Positions 16,972 through 25,655 of a stretch of DNA of 36,247 nucleotides are shown piece by piece (position 1 is the stretch's first letter; each line of letters begins with the position of its first letter). The translations under genes and the position numbers were made by a program. Source of the stretch: Vicingus serpentipes (GTDB lineage Bacteria > Bacteroidota > Bacteroidia > Flavobacteriales_E > Vicingaceae); contig JAGFIT010000034.1 of NCBI GenBank assembly GCA_024103385.1, positions 1-36,247 of the forward strand, read 5' to 3'. Under the pieces are notes generated by a model that was not told where the DNA came from, did no database searches, and saw only the letters and a program-made list of their open reading frames with translations.

Positions 16972-18066
16972 TTAGTTTGTTTCTATAGGAAAAGTAATAA
17001 TAAATTCAGTGCCTTTATTAAGGGTAGAATTAACATTTATAGTTCCTTTATGATTTTGCACAATTCCGTGAACGACAGCTAATCCTAAGCCTGTACCTTC
17101 TCCCTTGGGTTTTGTTGTGAAGAATGGTTGAAAAATCTTCTCTTTATTTTCTATACTCATCCCCATTCCATCATCCTTAATACTTAACAAAAGGTTTTTA
17201 CTATTTGTTATTGTTTTAATTGTGATTTTACCATTTGGTTTCATCGCATTAATAGCATTCAACACTAAATTAAAAAGTAGTTGTGAAAACTGTAATTTGT
17301 CTAACCTTACCAAAGGTATATTATCTGCTAAATTTAAAGTTAAATGAACATGATTGTCGGTTAATTGTTTTTGAAGCAATCCAATATTTTCTTCAATTTG
17401 TTCATTAATATTAATTAGCCCGAACTGTTGTGGCATTTCGCACGAAAAGTACATCAGTTTTTTTACAATTTCTCTTGCATTAATTGCTGATGTAATAATT
17501 TTTTGAATATCTCCTTTTTTAACCCCATCAATTTCTGATTTTTTAAGTAATTCGGCATATCCTAAAACATTACCTAAAGGTGTATTTAGTTCATGAGCAA
17601 TACTGGCTGTTAGCTCACCTAAAACAGATAATCGATCATTGTAACGCATTTTCTCAGCCATCACTTTTTCATTTTCACGTTGCTCAAAACGTTCAACAAA
17701 AGTGGCTATTTCTAACCCTATTTTATCTAATAAGGGTTGTTCTTCTTCTAGGAAAAAGTGTTTTTGGGCTTCTTTATAATAAACAACTATTTGCCCTCTA
17801 ACTTCTTCATTAATAACAATATTACTATTCGCTACAGTTATTGGGTTTTTATTGGGTTTTTTTCCGAAAAGTTTATCATCAAAAAGAAGGTAAACTTTCA
17901 GTTTTTCGGGATATTGCCATCCATGGGGTATAGCTTTTATAATCTTATATAAAGTTACTTCTAAAGGGATATTATGCTCTTGGAATATTTTAGAGATTTC
18001 ATAAAGACAATTTAACTCTTTAATCCTTTCATCTAAAAGCCTAGAAATATCTTCGTTAGTAGCCAT
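16972..18066 (-). CDS. Soluble NtrB-type sensor histidine kinase
   Basis: A 364-residue kinase without membrane segments, so it senses an internal signal. Residues 1-125 form an N-terminal GAF-like region (CLYEISKIFQ, IPHGWQYPEKLKVYLLFD, VRGQIVVYYKE). The DHp domain carries SIAHELNTPLGN with H158. The ATPase domain has NLVLNAINAM, DDGMGM, FQPFFTTKP and GTGLGLAVVHGIV. It is co-transcribed with the sigma-54 regulator four bases downstream. The sensor region contains no Cys pair or haem motif, so the signal cannot be guessed. Confidence 0.92.
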   Translation of the reverse strand: MATNEDISRLLDERIKELNCLYEISKIFQEHNIPLEVTLYKIIKAIPHGWQYPEKLKVYLLFDDKLFGKKPNKNPITVANSNIVINEEVRGQIVVYYKEAQKHFFLEEEQPLLDKIGLEIATFVERFEQRENEKVMAEKMRYNDRLSVLGELTASIAHELNTPLGNVLGYAELLKKSEIDGVKKGDIQKIITSAINAREIVKKLMYFSCEMPQQFGLININEQIEENIGLLQKQLTDNHVHLTLNLADNIPLVRLDKLQFSQLLFNLVLNAINAMKPNGKITIKTITNSKNLLLSIKDDGMGMSIENKEKIFQPFFTTKPKGEGTGLGLAVVHGIVQNHKGTINVNSTLNKGTEFIITFPIETN

Positions 18067-18073
18067 CTTAATC

Positions 18074-18102
18074 CAAAGTTATGATTTATGTAAGTAACTT
18101 TG
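18074..18102. promoter_or_regulatory. Inverted repeat carrying divergent -7 boxes between the kinase and channel genes
   Basis: CAAAGTTA (18074-18081) and TAACTTTG (18095-18102) are perfect reverse complements, 13 bases apart. Each reads as TAnnTTTG on its own strand, the Bacteroidota -7 element, pointing to the kinase (minus) and to the MscS-type gene (plus). No TTG is found 20 bases upstream of either, so the promoters would be incomplete; alternatively the dyad is an operator. Confidence 0.4.
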
Positions 18103-18125
18103 TCACTTAACTAAATTATTAATTT

Positions 18126-19412
18126 ATGGAAAAGCAAGCACTTTTACTTTATAATTATTTAGAGCAATTAGGTCTATCAACAGCTACTTCCCAACAACTG
18201 AATGCTGCTTTACTTGTTGTTGGATTAATCATTTTAGTTGCCATCATAGATTTTATTACTCGCAAAATTTTACTCCAAGTTTTTACTCGATTTGCTGAAA
18301 AATCTAAGACTAACTTTGATGACTTAATGATTACTAATAGAGTTCCTAGAAGCCTTTCACATATTATACCTTTAGTAATAAGCTTAAAAGTTATCCCCTT
18401 TATATTTATTCATTATCCAGCCCTAGAAAATATAGTAGATAAAGGACTTCGGTTATTTGGGATAGTTTTAACACTTTGGATTGTACGAAGCTTATTACAC
18501 ACCTTTAAAGATTACTTTAAAACTTTACCTAATTTAAAAGATAAACCAATAGATAGTTATATTCAAGTATTTATGATTTTTTCTTGGATAGCCGGAATAG
18601 TTTTAGCTTTAGCTTTAATTACTGATACTCCAATCTGGAAATTTTTTACTGCATTGGGAGCTACATCTGCAGTTTTAATCCTGATTTTTAAAGATACCAT
18701 TATGGGGTTTGTTGCCAGTATTCAGGTTTCAGTTAATGATATGGTTCGGATTGGAGATTGGATAACTTTTGAAAAATTTGGTGCTGATGGTGATGTAATT
18801 GAAATCAACTTAGCAACGGTTAAGGTTCAAAATTTTGATAATACCATAACCACTATTCCTACATACTCTTTAATATCTGATTCGTTTAAAAATTGGAGAG
18901 GAATGTCAAACTCTGGAGGAAGAAGGATTAAAAGAGCTTTAATTATTAAGCAAACCAGCATTCATTTTTTAGAACCCGAAGAGGTTAATCAATTGAAAAA
19001 AATTGAATTAATTACTAAATACCTAGTTAAACGAGAACAGGACATTAACAATTACAATTCTGACAATAACATAAATAAAGAATTACTTATTAATGGTAGA
19101 AATCTTACCAATATTGGAGTATTTAGAAAGTATTTAAACGAATATATTAACTCCCATTCTGCTATAAATAAGGAGATGATGATAATGGTAAGGCAACTAG
19201 CTCCCACTTCACAAGGTATCCCTGTAGAAATATATGCTTTTAGTAGTGATAAGAAATGGGAAAATTATGAATATATAATGGCAGATGTTTTTGATCATGT
19301 ACTTGCCGCTACTGATTTTTTCAATCTTGAACTTTTCGAATTGCCTACCAATTTTAATCAAAAGATAATCAATCCAAAAAAATCTCCTTCTGAATTTTCA
19401 GAAGGAGAATAA
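18126..19412 (+). CDS. MscS-family mechanosensitive channel (YbdG-like)
   Basis: A 428-residue inner-membrane protein with about five membrane helices in residues 20-190, the pore-lining helix GATSAVLILIFKDTIMGFVASIQVS and the beta domain DWITFEKFGADGDVIEINLATVKVQNFDNTITTIPTY. The long C-terminal part with NWRGMSNSGGRRIKRAL resembles E. coli YbdG (miniconductance type), which protects against osmotic downshock. Single gene, transcribed away from the kinase; its last codons form half of a terminator hairpin. Confidence 0.92.
   Translation: MEKQALLLYNYLEQLGLSTATSQQLNAALLVVGLIILVAIIDFITRKILLQVFTRFAEKSKTNFDDLMITNRVPRSLSHIIPLVISLKVIPFIFIHYPALENIVDKGLRLFGIVLTLWIVRSLLHTFKDYFKTLPNLKDKPIDSYIQVFMIFSWIAGIVLALALITDTPIWKFFTALGATSAVLILIFKDTIMGFVASIQVSVNDMVRIGDWITFEKFGADGDVIEINLATVKVQNFDNTITTIPTYSLISDSFKNWRGMSNSGGRRIKRALIIKQTSIHFLEPEEVNQLKKIELITKYLVKREQDINNYNSDNNINKELLINGRNLTNIGVFRKYLNEYINSHSAINKEMMIMVRQLAPTSQGIPVEIYAFSSDKKWENYEYIMADVFDHVLAATDFFNLELFELPTNFNQKIINPKKSPSEFSEGE
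19376..19408 (-). terminator. Rho-independent terminator between converging channel and TonB-receptor genes
   Basis: TCTCCTTCTGA (19383-19393) and TCAGAAGGAGA (19398-19408) form a perfect 11-bp stem with loop ATTT. On the minus strand it is followed by seven T residues and terminates the TonB receptor transcript. The stem lies within the last codons (SEFSEGE) of the channel gene, so the plus-strand gene shares it. Confidence 0.88.
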
Positions 19413-19415
19413 AAA

Positions 19416-21827
19416 CTAAAAATTAGCCCTCAGCGAAATAATAAAATTTCTGCCTGGAGCTACAATTCCCGAACTGTAAGGTCGGTAACGCTGATCGGTA
19501 ATGTTTTCCAACCCTGCATTAGCGGTAAAGTGCTCGGTAATTTTATACATGGCCTTAAAGTTAAGCGTGTACCAAGCTGGCGAGTAAGGGTCTCCATTGC
19601 TGTCTATTGCATAAATGTAGTCTTTACTTTTTTCGCCTTCTGGTAAATCATCAAAGCTTTTTTCGCCACTATAAATGGTGTAAAGCTGTAGGCTAACGTT
19701 ATTTTTAGCATAAGTTAAACGTGTTGTTCCAAACCAAGGTGCGGCATGGCGAGATGGACTTTTTGTGCCATCATCTAGTTCTTCTTCACCAATTTGGTAA
19801 TTAAAACGTGAAGAAAAACTAAACCCTGAAATTAACTTAATTTCAAAGCCTGCTTGCACACCATAAATATTTGCTATGGCAGCATTTTGTATGGCTTGCA
19901 CTTGGCTTAAAACACCATCATATAGTATGCTGTCTTGTCCGTTTAGCGTATAATCTCGCCTTACTAAAGCATTATCCAATAAGGTATAAAAAGCGGTTGC
20001 ATCTACTTTTACCGAGCTGCCAAAAATTTTGGCAATACCAACATCAATGTTATAAGCATATTCAGCTTGTAAATCTGGATTTGGAATTACCACCGCACCA
20101 GGTTCTGAGTCAAAAACTTTACCTACATCATCAACATTTGGCGAACGAAACCCTGTTGAAGCATTGGTGCTAATTGCCCACTTTTCGTTAGGCATGTATT
20201 TAAAGCCTAAACTTCCAGTAGTTGCAGCATTGCTTAAATTGGCTTCGGTAAACGGAAATTTATAAAAGGTAGTGTCAAATGCTGCATCTAACTGAAACAT
20301 GTTGTAACGTACACCAGCTTGCATTAACAGTTTTTCGGTTAAATGCATTTGGGTGTTTAAATAAACCGCATACGATGCCCAAGTAGATTGTGGGTAACGT
20401 GTTGCTCCGGAAGCACTAGCACCTGTAGCAATATCTTCATCAATACCAATGGAATTAATGTCGTTAAACACGCCTTCAATACCATAAAACAACTCGTTTT
20501 TGCCGCCAATGTTTTTATTAAAATCTAGGTTTACCGAATAAGCATCCACTTGTTCTATTCGTGTTTCTCTATCTACTTTATTAAAATCTCGGCTTACCCT
20601 ACTCTCTTCAAAAAACTGCTGTGCCAAACGAATATTCATTTGATCATACATCATGTTTTTATTGGAATTGGTAATACTCAAGTTATTCATCATCCATTTT
20701 TGTGGACCATAATACCACTCACCATACCTTGGTAAACCGTTTTTATAACGTACATGTCTATCGTAACGGCTATAGTTTGATGTTTCCGAGTAATGAAACC
20801 CATATTCAAAATCCCATTCTTCATTAGGTTTAAACCGTATTTTTTGCATCATGTTAAGTTGCGTAAAACCTGATGGGTTTTGAATTAATGGGTCTTCATT
20901 GGTTAAAACAGCATCAAATCCATTTTGTTGTTGCACGTAAATCGGGCGTAAATATTCATCTGGTCCATGCGTTCCCATTTTAAGATCACCATAATCGTTA
21001 GAGGTAATACTAGAAACCATTGCCCATTTTTTCCAACCGATATTAATATCGAAGTGAGCCGTTTTTTCATTGTTGGCAGACGAATACCTTGTAACGGCTT
21101 TGCCATTAATTAACTCTTCACCGTTTTCTTTTAAAGAAAGCTGAGGGGTTAAGGTTTTAAAACTCATTACTCCACCAATGGCATCACTTCCGTAGATAAC
21201 AGAACTTGGACCGTAAAGTACTTCGGTATTTTCGGTAGCAAATGGGTCTAAAGAAATTACATTCTGAAGGTTTCCTGCTCTAAAAATAGCGGTATTCATT
21301 CTTACGCCATCAATGGTGTACAACAACCGATTGGTAGCAAAACCTATAATCATTGGGCTACCGCCACCTTGCTGACTTTTTTGAATAAATACTTCGTCCG
21401 AAGTACCTAACAAATCGGCAGCAGTCTGTGGGTTTTGTAAGGCTACGTCTTTGGCAGAAATAGAAGTGATTTTTACAGGCACATCTCTAGAGTTTTGGAT
21501 CCATCGAGTTCCCGATACAATTACCTCGTTCATGTCAATTCCAAAAATTTCGAGCTCAATTATAAAATTGTTGTTTTTAATTTCTGTGTAGCTTTTTGTA
21601 ATAGGAGCATATCCTAACAAGTGAATTTCAATTTTTTCTATCCCTTTAAAACTTGAAATATCGGCCTGACCTTGAGTATTGGTTGTTGCAAATACTTTAG
21701 GGTTTTCACTAATCAGCGTAGCCAACTCTAATGGCTGGGCTGTTTCTTTGTCTTGTATGGTTACTACTTGTGCGTTTACAAAACTGCATATGCAAAGCAA
21801 TAGCCATAATACTTGTGCTTTTTTCAT
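19416..21827 (-). CDS. TonB-dependent outer-membrane receptor, haem/transferrin-type
   Basis: An 803-residue receptor. Signal peptide at residues 1-19, a carboxypeptidase-regulatory-like domain at about 20-105 (typical of the Bacteroidota), a plug domain at about 115-230 (SQQGGGSPMIIGFATNRLLY, IDGVRMNTAIFRAGN) and a 22-strand barrel ending in NFIISLRANF. FRSPNVDDVGKVFDSEPG and NPDLQAEYAYNIDVG are features of receptors of the haemoglobin/transferrin/lactoferrin-type subfamily, so iron or haem is a likely cargo. No SusD partner is adjacent, which argues against glycan uptake. The cargo remains an inference. Confidence 0.88.
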   Translation of the reverse strand: MKKAQVLWLLLCICSFVNAQVVTIQDKETAQPLELATLISENPKVFATTNTQGQADISSFKGIEKIEIHLLGYAPITKSYTEIKNNNFIIELEIFGIDMNEVIVSGTRWIQNSRDVPVKITSISAKDVALQNPQTAADLLGTSDEVFIQKSQQGGGSPMIIGFATNRLLYTIDGVRMNTAIFRAGNLQNVISLDPFATENTEVLYGPSSVIYGSDAIGGVMSFKTLTPQLSLKENGEELINGKAVTRYSSANNEKTAHFDINIGWKKWAMVSSITSNDYGDLKMGTHGPDEYLRPIYVQQQNGFDAVLTNEDPLIQNPSGFTQLNMMQKIRFKPNEEWDFEYGFHYSETSNYSRYDRHVRYKNGLPRYGEWYYGPQKWMMNNLSITNSNKNMMYDQMNIRLAQQFFEESRVSRDFNKVDRETRIEQVDAYSVNLDFNKNIGGKNELFYGIEGVFNDINSIGIDEDIATGASASGATRYPQSTWASYAVYLNTQMHLTEKLLMQAGVRYNMFQLDAAFDTTFYKFPFTEANLSNAATTGSLGFKYMPNEKWAISTNASTGFRSPNVDDVGKVFDSEPGAVVIPNPDLQAEYAYNIDVGIAKIFGSSVKVDATAFYTLLDNALVRRDYTLNGQDSILYDGVLSQVQAIQNAAIANIYGVQAGFEIKLISGFSFSSRFNYQIGEEELDDGTKSPSRHAAPWFGTTRLTYAKNNVSLQLYTIYSGEKSFDDLPEGEKSKDYIYAIDSNGDPYSPAWYTLNFKAMYKITEHFTANAGLENITDQRYRPYSSGIVAPGRNFIISLRANF

Positions 21828-21877
21828 TGTATAAATTTTAGGTTAAATAACCCTTTATGTATTTAGTAAAAAATGTT

Positions 21878-21922
21878 AGTTCTCGATACAATCCCTATAA
21901 AATCGGGATCACTCGAACTGAC
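21878..21922. repeat. REP-like extragenic palindromic element
   Basis: AGTTCTCGATA at the left and ACTCGAACTGAC at the right flank ATCCC...GGGAT arms, giving a nested imperfect palindrome in the intergenic space upstream of the receptor gene. Elements with TCGAGAACT and CAGTTCGAG ends are, as far as I recall, dispersed in many flavobacterial genomes. Only one copy occurs in the window, so repetition cannot be confirmed here. Confidence 0.45.
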
Positions 21923-22023
21923 AAATCTTTCGCCAATAGTACAAAGGGTGTTAAACAATTATTTTCCATACGCGCTTGCTGCGTTAATCAATTGAAAAAC
22001 GAACAGGTATGGTTAAAAAATGT

Positions 22024-22554
22024 TTAGCTATAATTGGGCGGTGGGGTGGTGGGTGGAAAATGTAATGAAATGTAGGTGTTGGTGTAAGCAAAGATTGGTG
22101 AAGTATTAGTTTCTTTAGTTATGACTTTCCAAGGGATATTTTTAGTGTAGTAAAGTGATTGGCAAAATTGTGCAAAACGTGTTTTGGTTTCTTTGCTTTG
22201 AGTATCGTTACCTAAAAACTGAGCTAGTAATTTTGATAGTTGTTTGTTCAGCTTGGTTTCTTTGTAATCCCACCAACACCAATAAGTAACAGTGTTGTTG
22301 GTGGTGTCTGCTTCTACAATATCGTACATGCTGTTGTTGTATTCAAATTCTTTGGAGTGTCTCCAGTTTAATTCTTCCTCAACTTGGGTTTTAGTAAATG
22401 TAAATTGTACCAACTCACTTTTATCAATTCCAGCAATAATTTCGTGTTTGATTTGGCGTTTAATTTTTTTCTTTTGATAATTCAGCCAGCTAACTGTTCC
22501 TACAAAAGGAAGGATAAGGCAAAGTAATAATAGTATGCTAATTAACTTTTTCAA
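22024..22554 (-). CDS. Unknown single-span membrane protein (176 aa)
   Basis: A hydrophobic N-terminus (residues 4-24) anchors the protein or serves as signal, followed by a basic KKKIKRQIKHE stretch and a domain with EELNWRHSKEFEYNNSMYDIV and a Trp-rich TYWCWWDYKET. The C-terminus ends in a proline-rich FPPTTPPPNYS. I recognise no domain with a known function. It lies 54 bases after the cyclo-ligase and about 196 bases before the TonB receptor on the same strand, so an accessory role for the receptor is possible but unproven. Confidence 0.6.
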   Translation of the reverse strand: MKKLISILLLLCLILPFVGTVSWLNYQKKKIKRQIKHEIIAGIDKSELVQFTFTKTQVEEELNWRHSKEFEYNNSMYDIVEADTTNNTVTYWCWWDYKETKLNKQLSKLLAQFLGNDTQSKETKTRFAQFCQSLYYTKNIPWKVITKETNTSPIFAYTNTYISLHFPPTTPPPNYS

Positions 22555-22608
22555 AAAAATTAGATTAATAAATTACAAATATCTCAATAATTCAGAAACT
22601 GAAAATGT

Positions 22609-23169
22609 TTAACCCAAATTAGAATTTAACAAAATATTATCCAATCTAATATCATGAGTTTCAACAGGTACTTTCTCTACTTCTTGTTCAGGATAAAAAA
22701 TTCCTATTTTATTGGAATCAGGATGGTGAACTAAAAAATTATCATAATATCCTCCACCATACCCTAAACGGTAATTATCGTTGTCAAAAGCTAAGCCTGG
22801 AACAATAATTAAATCAAAAACACCTTTATATTCTTCGGGGGTTACTGGGTGAGTTGTTCCAAAAACACCTTTTTCTATATCAGTTAAAGAAGTTAAAACT
22901 CTGTTTTCTAATTTTCGTTTAGGTAACGTTTTAGGAGTAACGACTGTTATGTTTTTTGATAGTAACTTCTTTAACAAAGGAGTAATATCAATTTCTTTCC
23001 CCATTGGTAAATAAGCATGAATTATTTTGTAGTTATTAGCGTCAATAATATTTTCCAGTTCGTTACAAACCCATAAATCATACTTTTTTTTATAAATCTT
23101 ATCTAATTTAGCTCTTTTAATAAGCATTTCTTTACGTAAATCTTTTTTTTGTTTTATGATCTCAGTCAT
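22609..23169 (-). CDS. 5-formyltetrahydrofolate cyclo-ligase
   Basis: A 186-residue enzyme that converts 5-formyltetrahydrofolate to 5,10-methenyltetrahydrofolate using ATP. The N-terminal KKDLRKEMLIKRA, the YLPMGKEIDITPLL region and the signature RLGYGGGYYDNFL (about residues 132-144) identify it. Length is normal. Transcribed away from the Rrf2 gene with about 100 bases between the starts; a TACATTTG box (23195-23202, minus strand) could be its -7 element, but no TTG is seen at the usual distance. Confidence 0.93.
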   Translation of the reverse strand: MTEIIKQKKDLRKEMLIKRAKLDKIYKKKYDLWVCNELENIIDANNYKIIHAYLPMGKEIDITPLLKKLLSKNITVVTPKTLPKRKLENRVLTSLTDIEKGVFGTTHPVTPEEYKGVFDLIIVPGLAFDNDNYRLGYGGGYYDNFLVHHPDSNKIGIFYPEQEVEKVPVETHDIRLDNILLNSNLG

Positions 23170-23210
23170 AGGAAGTTAAATATTTATTTTTCAACAAATG
23201 TAGTTTTTAT

Positions 23211-23230
23211 TTCGGATAATTTTGTCCGAA
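23211..23230. promoter_or_regulatory. Dyad in the cyclo-ligase/Rrf2 divergent promoter region
   Basis: TTCGGA (23211-23216) and TCCGAA (23225-23230) are perfect inverted arms eight bases apart. The right part overlaps the TTG (-33) element of the Rrf2 promoter, so a protein bound here would affect Rrf2 transcription and possibly the cyclo-ligase. Which regulator binds is not known. Confidence 0.4.
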
Positions 23231-23252
23231 TTAAAAATGTTATTTAGATTTG
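23222..23252 (+). promoter_or_regulatory. Promoter of the Rrf2 regulator gene (Bacteroidota -33/-7 type)
   Basis: TTTG ending at 23224, exactly 20 bases, then TAGATTTG (23245-23252) give a full match to the TTTG/TAnnTTTG pattern. Transcription would start near 23259, leaving a leader of about a dozen bases before the ATG at 23272. Confidence 0.7.
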
Positions 23253-23262
23253 TTCTAAATAA
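23240..23262. promoter_or_regulatory. Probable autoregulatory operator of the Rrf2 regulator
   Basis: TTATTTAGA (23240-23248) and TCTAAATAA (23254-23262) are exact reverse complements with a five-base spacer. The 23-base size can be read as an 11-1-11 layout, as in NsrR sites. It covers the -7 box and start region of the promoter just upstream of the Rrf2 gene, so binding would block transcription. A lone similar half (TCCTAAATAA) lies at 23743-23752, just before the oxidase gene. Confidence 0.6.
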
Positions 23263-23271
23263 TAACTTGAA

Positions 23272-23706
23272 ATGTTTTCAAAAACGTGTGAATACGGTAT
23301 AAAAGCAGCGATTTATATTGCCAGCAACTCAAGAGATGGTAAAAGAGTTCGATTAAAAGATATTGCTTCTAATATTAATTCACCTGAAGCATTTACGGCT
23401 AAAATTCTTCAACAATTAGCCAAAAACAATATAATAGATTCTATCAAAGGACCTACAGGTGGGTTTAAGATAGACGAAGAAAAAATGAAATCCGTTATGC
23501 TGAATGAAATAGTGTTAGCTATAGACGGAGACAAAATCTATAATGGTTGCGGATTAGGTTTACATAAATGTAATGCAAAAAAGCCATGCCCTTTACATGA
23601 TAAGTTTCAGCTAATAAGAGATGATTTAAAAAATATGCTAACTACAACGTCAATGTTTAATTTATCTGAAGGGTTATCAGAAGGAATAATTTGGTTAAAA
23701 AGATAA
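23272..23706 (+). CDS. Rrf2-family transcriptional regulator with three-cysteine (Fe-S) motif
   Basis: A 144-residue winged-helix regulator. The HTH lies at about residues 26-62 (LKDIASNINSPEAFTAKILQQL, with the wing KGPTGGF). C93, C100 and C106 (C-x6-C-x5-C) are the cluster-binding pattern of NsrR and IscR. An NsrR-like NO sensor is the best guess because the fifteen genes after it include a truncated globin and a RIC-type repair protein. It precedes the oxidase gene by 47 bases, and a 9-bp dyad covers its own promoter. Confidence 0.88.
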   Translation: MFSKTCEYGIKAAIYIASNSRDGKRVRLKDIASNINSPEAFTAKILQQLAKNNIIDSIKGPTGGFKIDEEKMKSVMLNEIVLAIDGDKIYNGCGLGLHKCNAKKPCPLHDKFQLIRDDLKNMLTTTSMFNLSEGLSEGIIWLKR

Positions 23707-23753
23707 TTTTTTAAACTTATTTAAGATATAAAGGTATTAAATTCCTAAATAAT

Positions 23754-25655
23754 ATGAAAAAACACTTTATCATAATAATTAGTTTTTTATTGTTCAACTC
23801 ATCTTCTATTATTGCGCAAACAGAAGAAATTAATACTGATAACTGGACATCCAATCCAGGCATCATCGGAACGATTATTTTAGGAGTTATTTTACTCGCT
23901 ATTTTTTCCTTAATAACAGTTATTAAAACAAAAAAAGCACTTCGTACTTATCATAAAATTAATCGTTTAAAAAATATTACATCTATAGAAGAAGATCTCT
24001 TATCACTTGAAATTCAGGAGATCAGTCAAATTATAGAAAATAGAAAAAAAACTGAAAAAGTTTCATTAAACGAAATTGAAAAAAACCTAGCAAAGCCATA
24101 CACCGAACAATTAATCAATATATGTAGCCGTCTTAATCATCAAAATATTGAGCAAATTTTAGAAGAAAGACACAAGGTATTAAGTTATTCTCTACAACAA
24201 AACGAGTTGGGGTCAGATAAATCACCAAATGATAGCAAGGGAATGATAACCTATGTCAATAATGACTTAGGTAACCCAATATATGATGATAAAAGAAGTA
24301 AAAAAATAAAATTAGAAACAGACCAAGAACTCGTAAAAATTGTTATTACCTATATAGGAGCTTCTGCTTTTTGGTTATTTTTTGGCACTTTAATTGGCCA
24401 GTACTTAGGAATGAAATTTGTTTGGCCTGAAATGGATTCAGTTTCATGGCTCTCTTTTGGAAGGTTAAGACCTGTTCATACTAACACCGTTTTTTGGGGA
24501 TGGGCATCATTAGCAATGATTGGGTTAGGTTACTTTGTAATTAGTAGAACCTCTAATCAAAAAATTTACAGCACTAAACTAGCATGGAGATCATTTTGGT
24601 TAATTAATGCAACCTTAGTTATTGGGAATATTTGTCTGATGGCTGGAGTCAATAACGGTGGTGGTGAGTACCGAGAGTACATCTGGCCAGTAATGTTATT
24701 GTTTGCAATAGGGTTAATAACTACAACTATCAATTATTATAAAACTATTGCATCGAGAACAGTAAAAGAAATTTATATATCCAATTGGTATATACTTGGA
24801 GCTTGTGTATGGACTATTATACTTTCCATCATAGGATATTTACCTTTTACAGGATTAGGAGAAACAATAACACAAGGTTATTATATGCATCAAGGAGTTG
24901 GAATGTGGTTTATGACATTTACACTAGGGCTAGTATATTATTTTCTTCCTTCGAGTCTTAACAAGCCAATATATTCTTACTCCCTTGGTGCTTTAGCTTT
25001 CTGGACACAAATGCTATTTTACACATTAATAGGAACTCATCATTTTGTGTTTAGCCCCTTACCGTGGTGGTTACAAACAGTTGCAATTGTTTTTAGTGGT
25101 GGTATGTTTATTCCAGTATTAGCAGGTACTTCTAATTTTTTACTAACCATGAAAGGGAGCTTTAAAAGTATTGCTGATAGTTATGTGTTACCTTTTTTAC
25201 TTGTTGGTGTTATCTTTTATTTTCTAGGGTCCATGCAAGGAAGTTTTCAAGCTTTCCGATTCACAAATTATGTTTGGCATTTTACTGACTTTAATGTGGC
25301 TCATTCCCATTTAACTATGTATGGGATTATTTCATTTTTATTATGGGGATGTATTTATGCCCTACTTCCAAATTTAACAGGATATGAACCTAAGCAATTA
25401 AATGTAGGCTTACATTTTTGGTTAGCATTTATTGGATTAATTATTTACACCTTTTCATTGATGATTGGAGGGACAGAGAAAGGATTAAGTTGGATTGAAG
25501 GAGAAGCATTTATCAACAGCGTAAAGTTGATGGCTCCATACTGGTTATGGAGAGCTGTGGGAGGTAGTTTAATGTTTATCTCTCACATCATTTTTGCAAT
25601 CAATATCTATCATATTTATAAAAAATGGGATGCTAATAAAATTGAAAAGCAATGA
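23754..25655 (+). CDS. cbb3-type oxidase subunit I-like haem-copper protein with N-terminal extension
   Basis: A 633-residue catalytic subunit. The C-family core starts near residue 195 with GRLRPVHTN (H242). Other likely ligands are H379 (YYMHQG), H429/H430 and H517/H519 (VAHSHLTMYG). Y423, six residues before H429, aligns with the cross-linked tyrosine of CcoN, so oxygen reduction is possible. The extra 160-190 N-terminal residues carry a signal-like segment, a second membrane helix (36-57) and a charged helical region, which ordinary CcoN lacks. The gene overlaps the next by four bases (ATGA). Its position behind an Rrf2 regulator and with globin and RIC genes makes NO reduction an alternative. 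Confidence 0.85.
   Translation: MKKHFIIIISFLLFNSSSIIAQTEEINTDNWTSNPGIIGTIILGVILLAIFSLITVIKTKKALRTYHKINRLKNITSIEEDLLSLEIQEISQIIENRKKTEKVSLNEIEKNLAKPYTEQLINICSRLNHQNIEQILEERHKVLSYSLQQNELGSDKSPNDSKGMITYVNNDLGNPIYDDKRSKKIKLETDQELVKIVITYIGASAFWLFFGTLIGQYLGMKFVWPEMDSVSWLSFGRLRPVHTNTVFWGWASLAMIGLGYFVISRTSNQKIYSTKLAWRSFWLINATLVIGNICLMAGVNNGGGEYREYIWPVMLLFAIGLITTTINYYKTIASRTVKEIYISNWYILGACVWTIILSIIGYLPFTGLGETITQGYYMHQGVGMWFMTFTLGLVYYFLPSSLNKPIYSYSLGALAFWTQMLFYTLIGTHHFVFSPLPWWLQTVAIVFSGGMFIPVLAGTSNFLLTMKGSFKSIADSYVLPFLLVGVIFYFLGSMQGSFQAFRFTNYVWHFTDFNVAHSHLTMYGIISFLLWGCIYALLPNLTGYEPKQLNVGLHFWLAFIGLIIYTFSLMIGGTEKGLSWIEGEAFINSVKLMAPYWLWRAVGGSLMFISHIIFAINIYHIYKKWDANKIEKQ

Noticed and set aside
23754..25655. 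Naming the oxidase subunit NorB
   Set aside because: The cross-link tyrosine and the order of ligands are of the cbb3 type, and the NorB glutamates are not apparent. NO reduction stays a hypothesis from context only.
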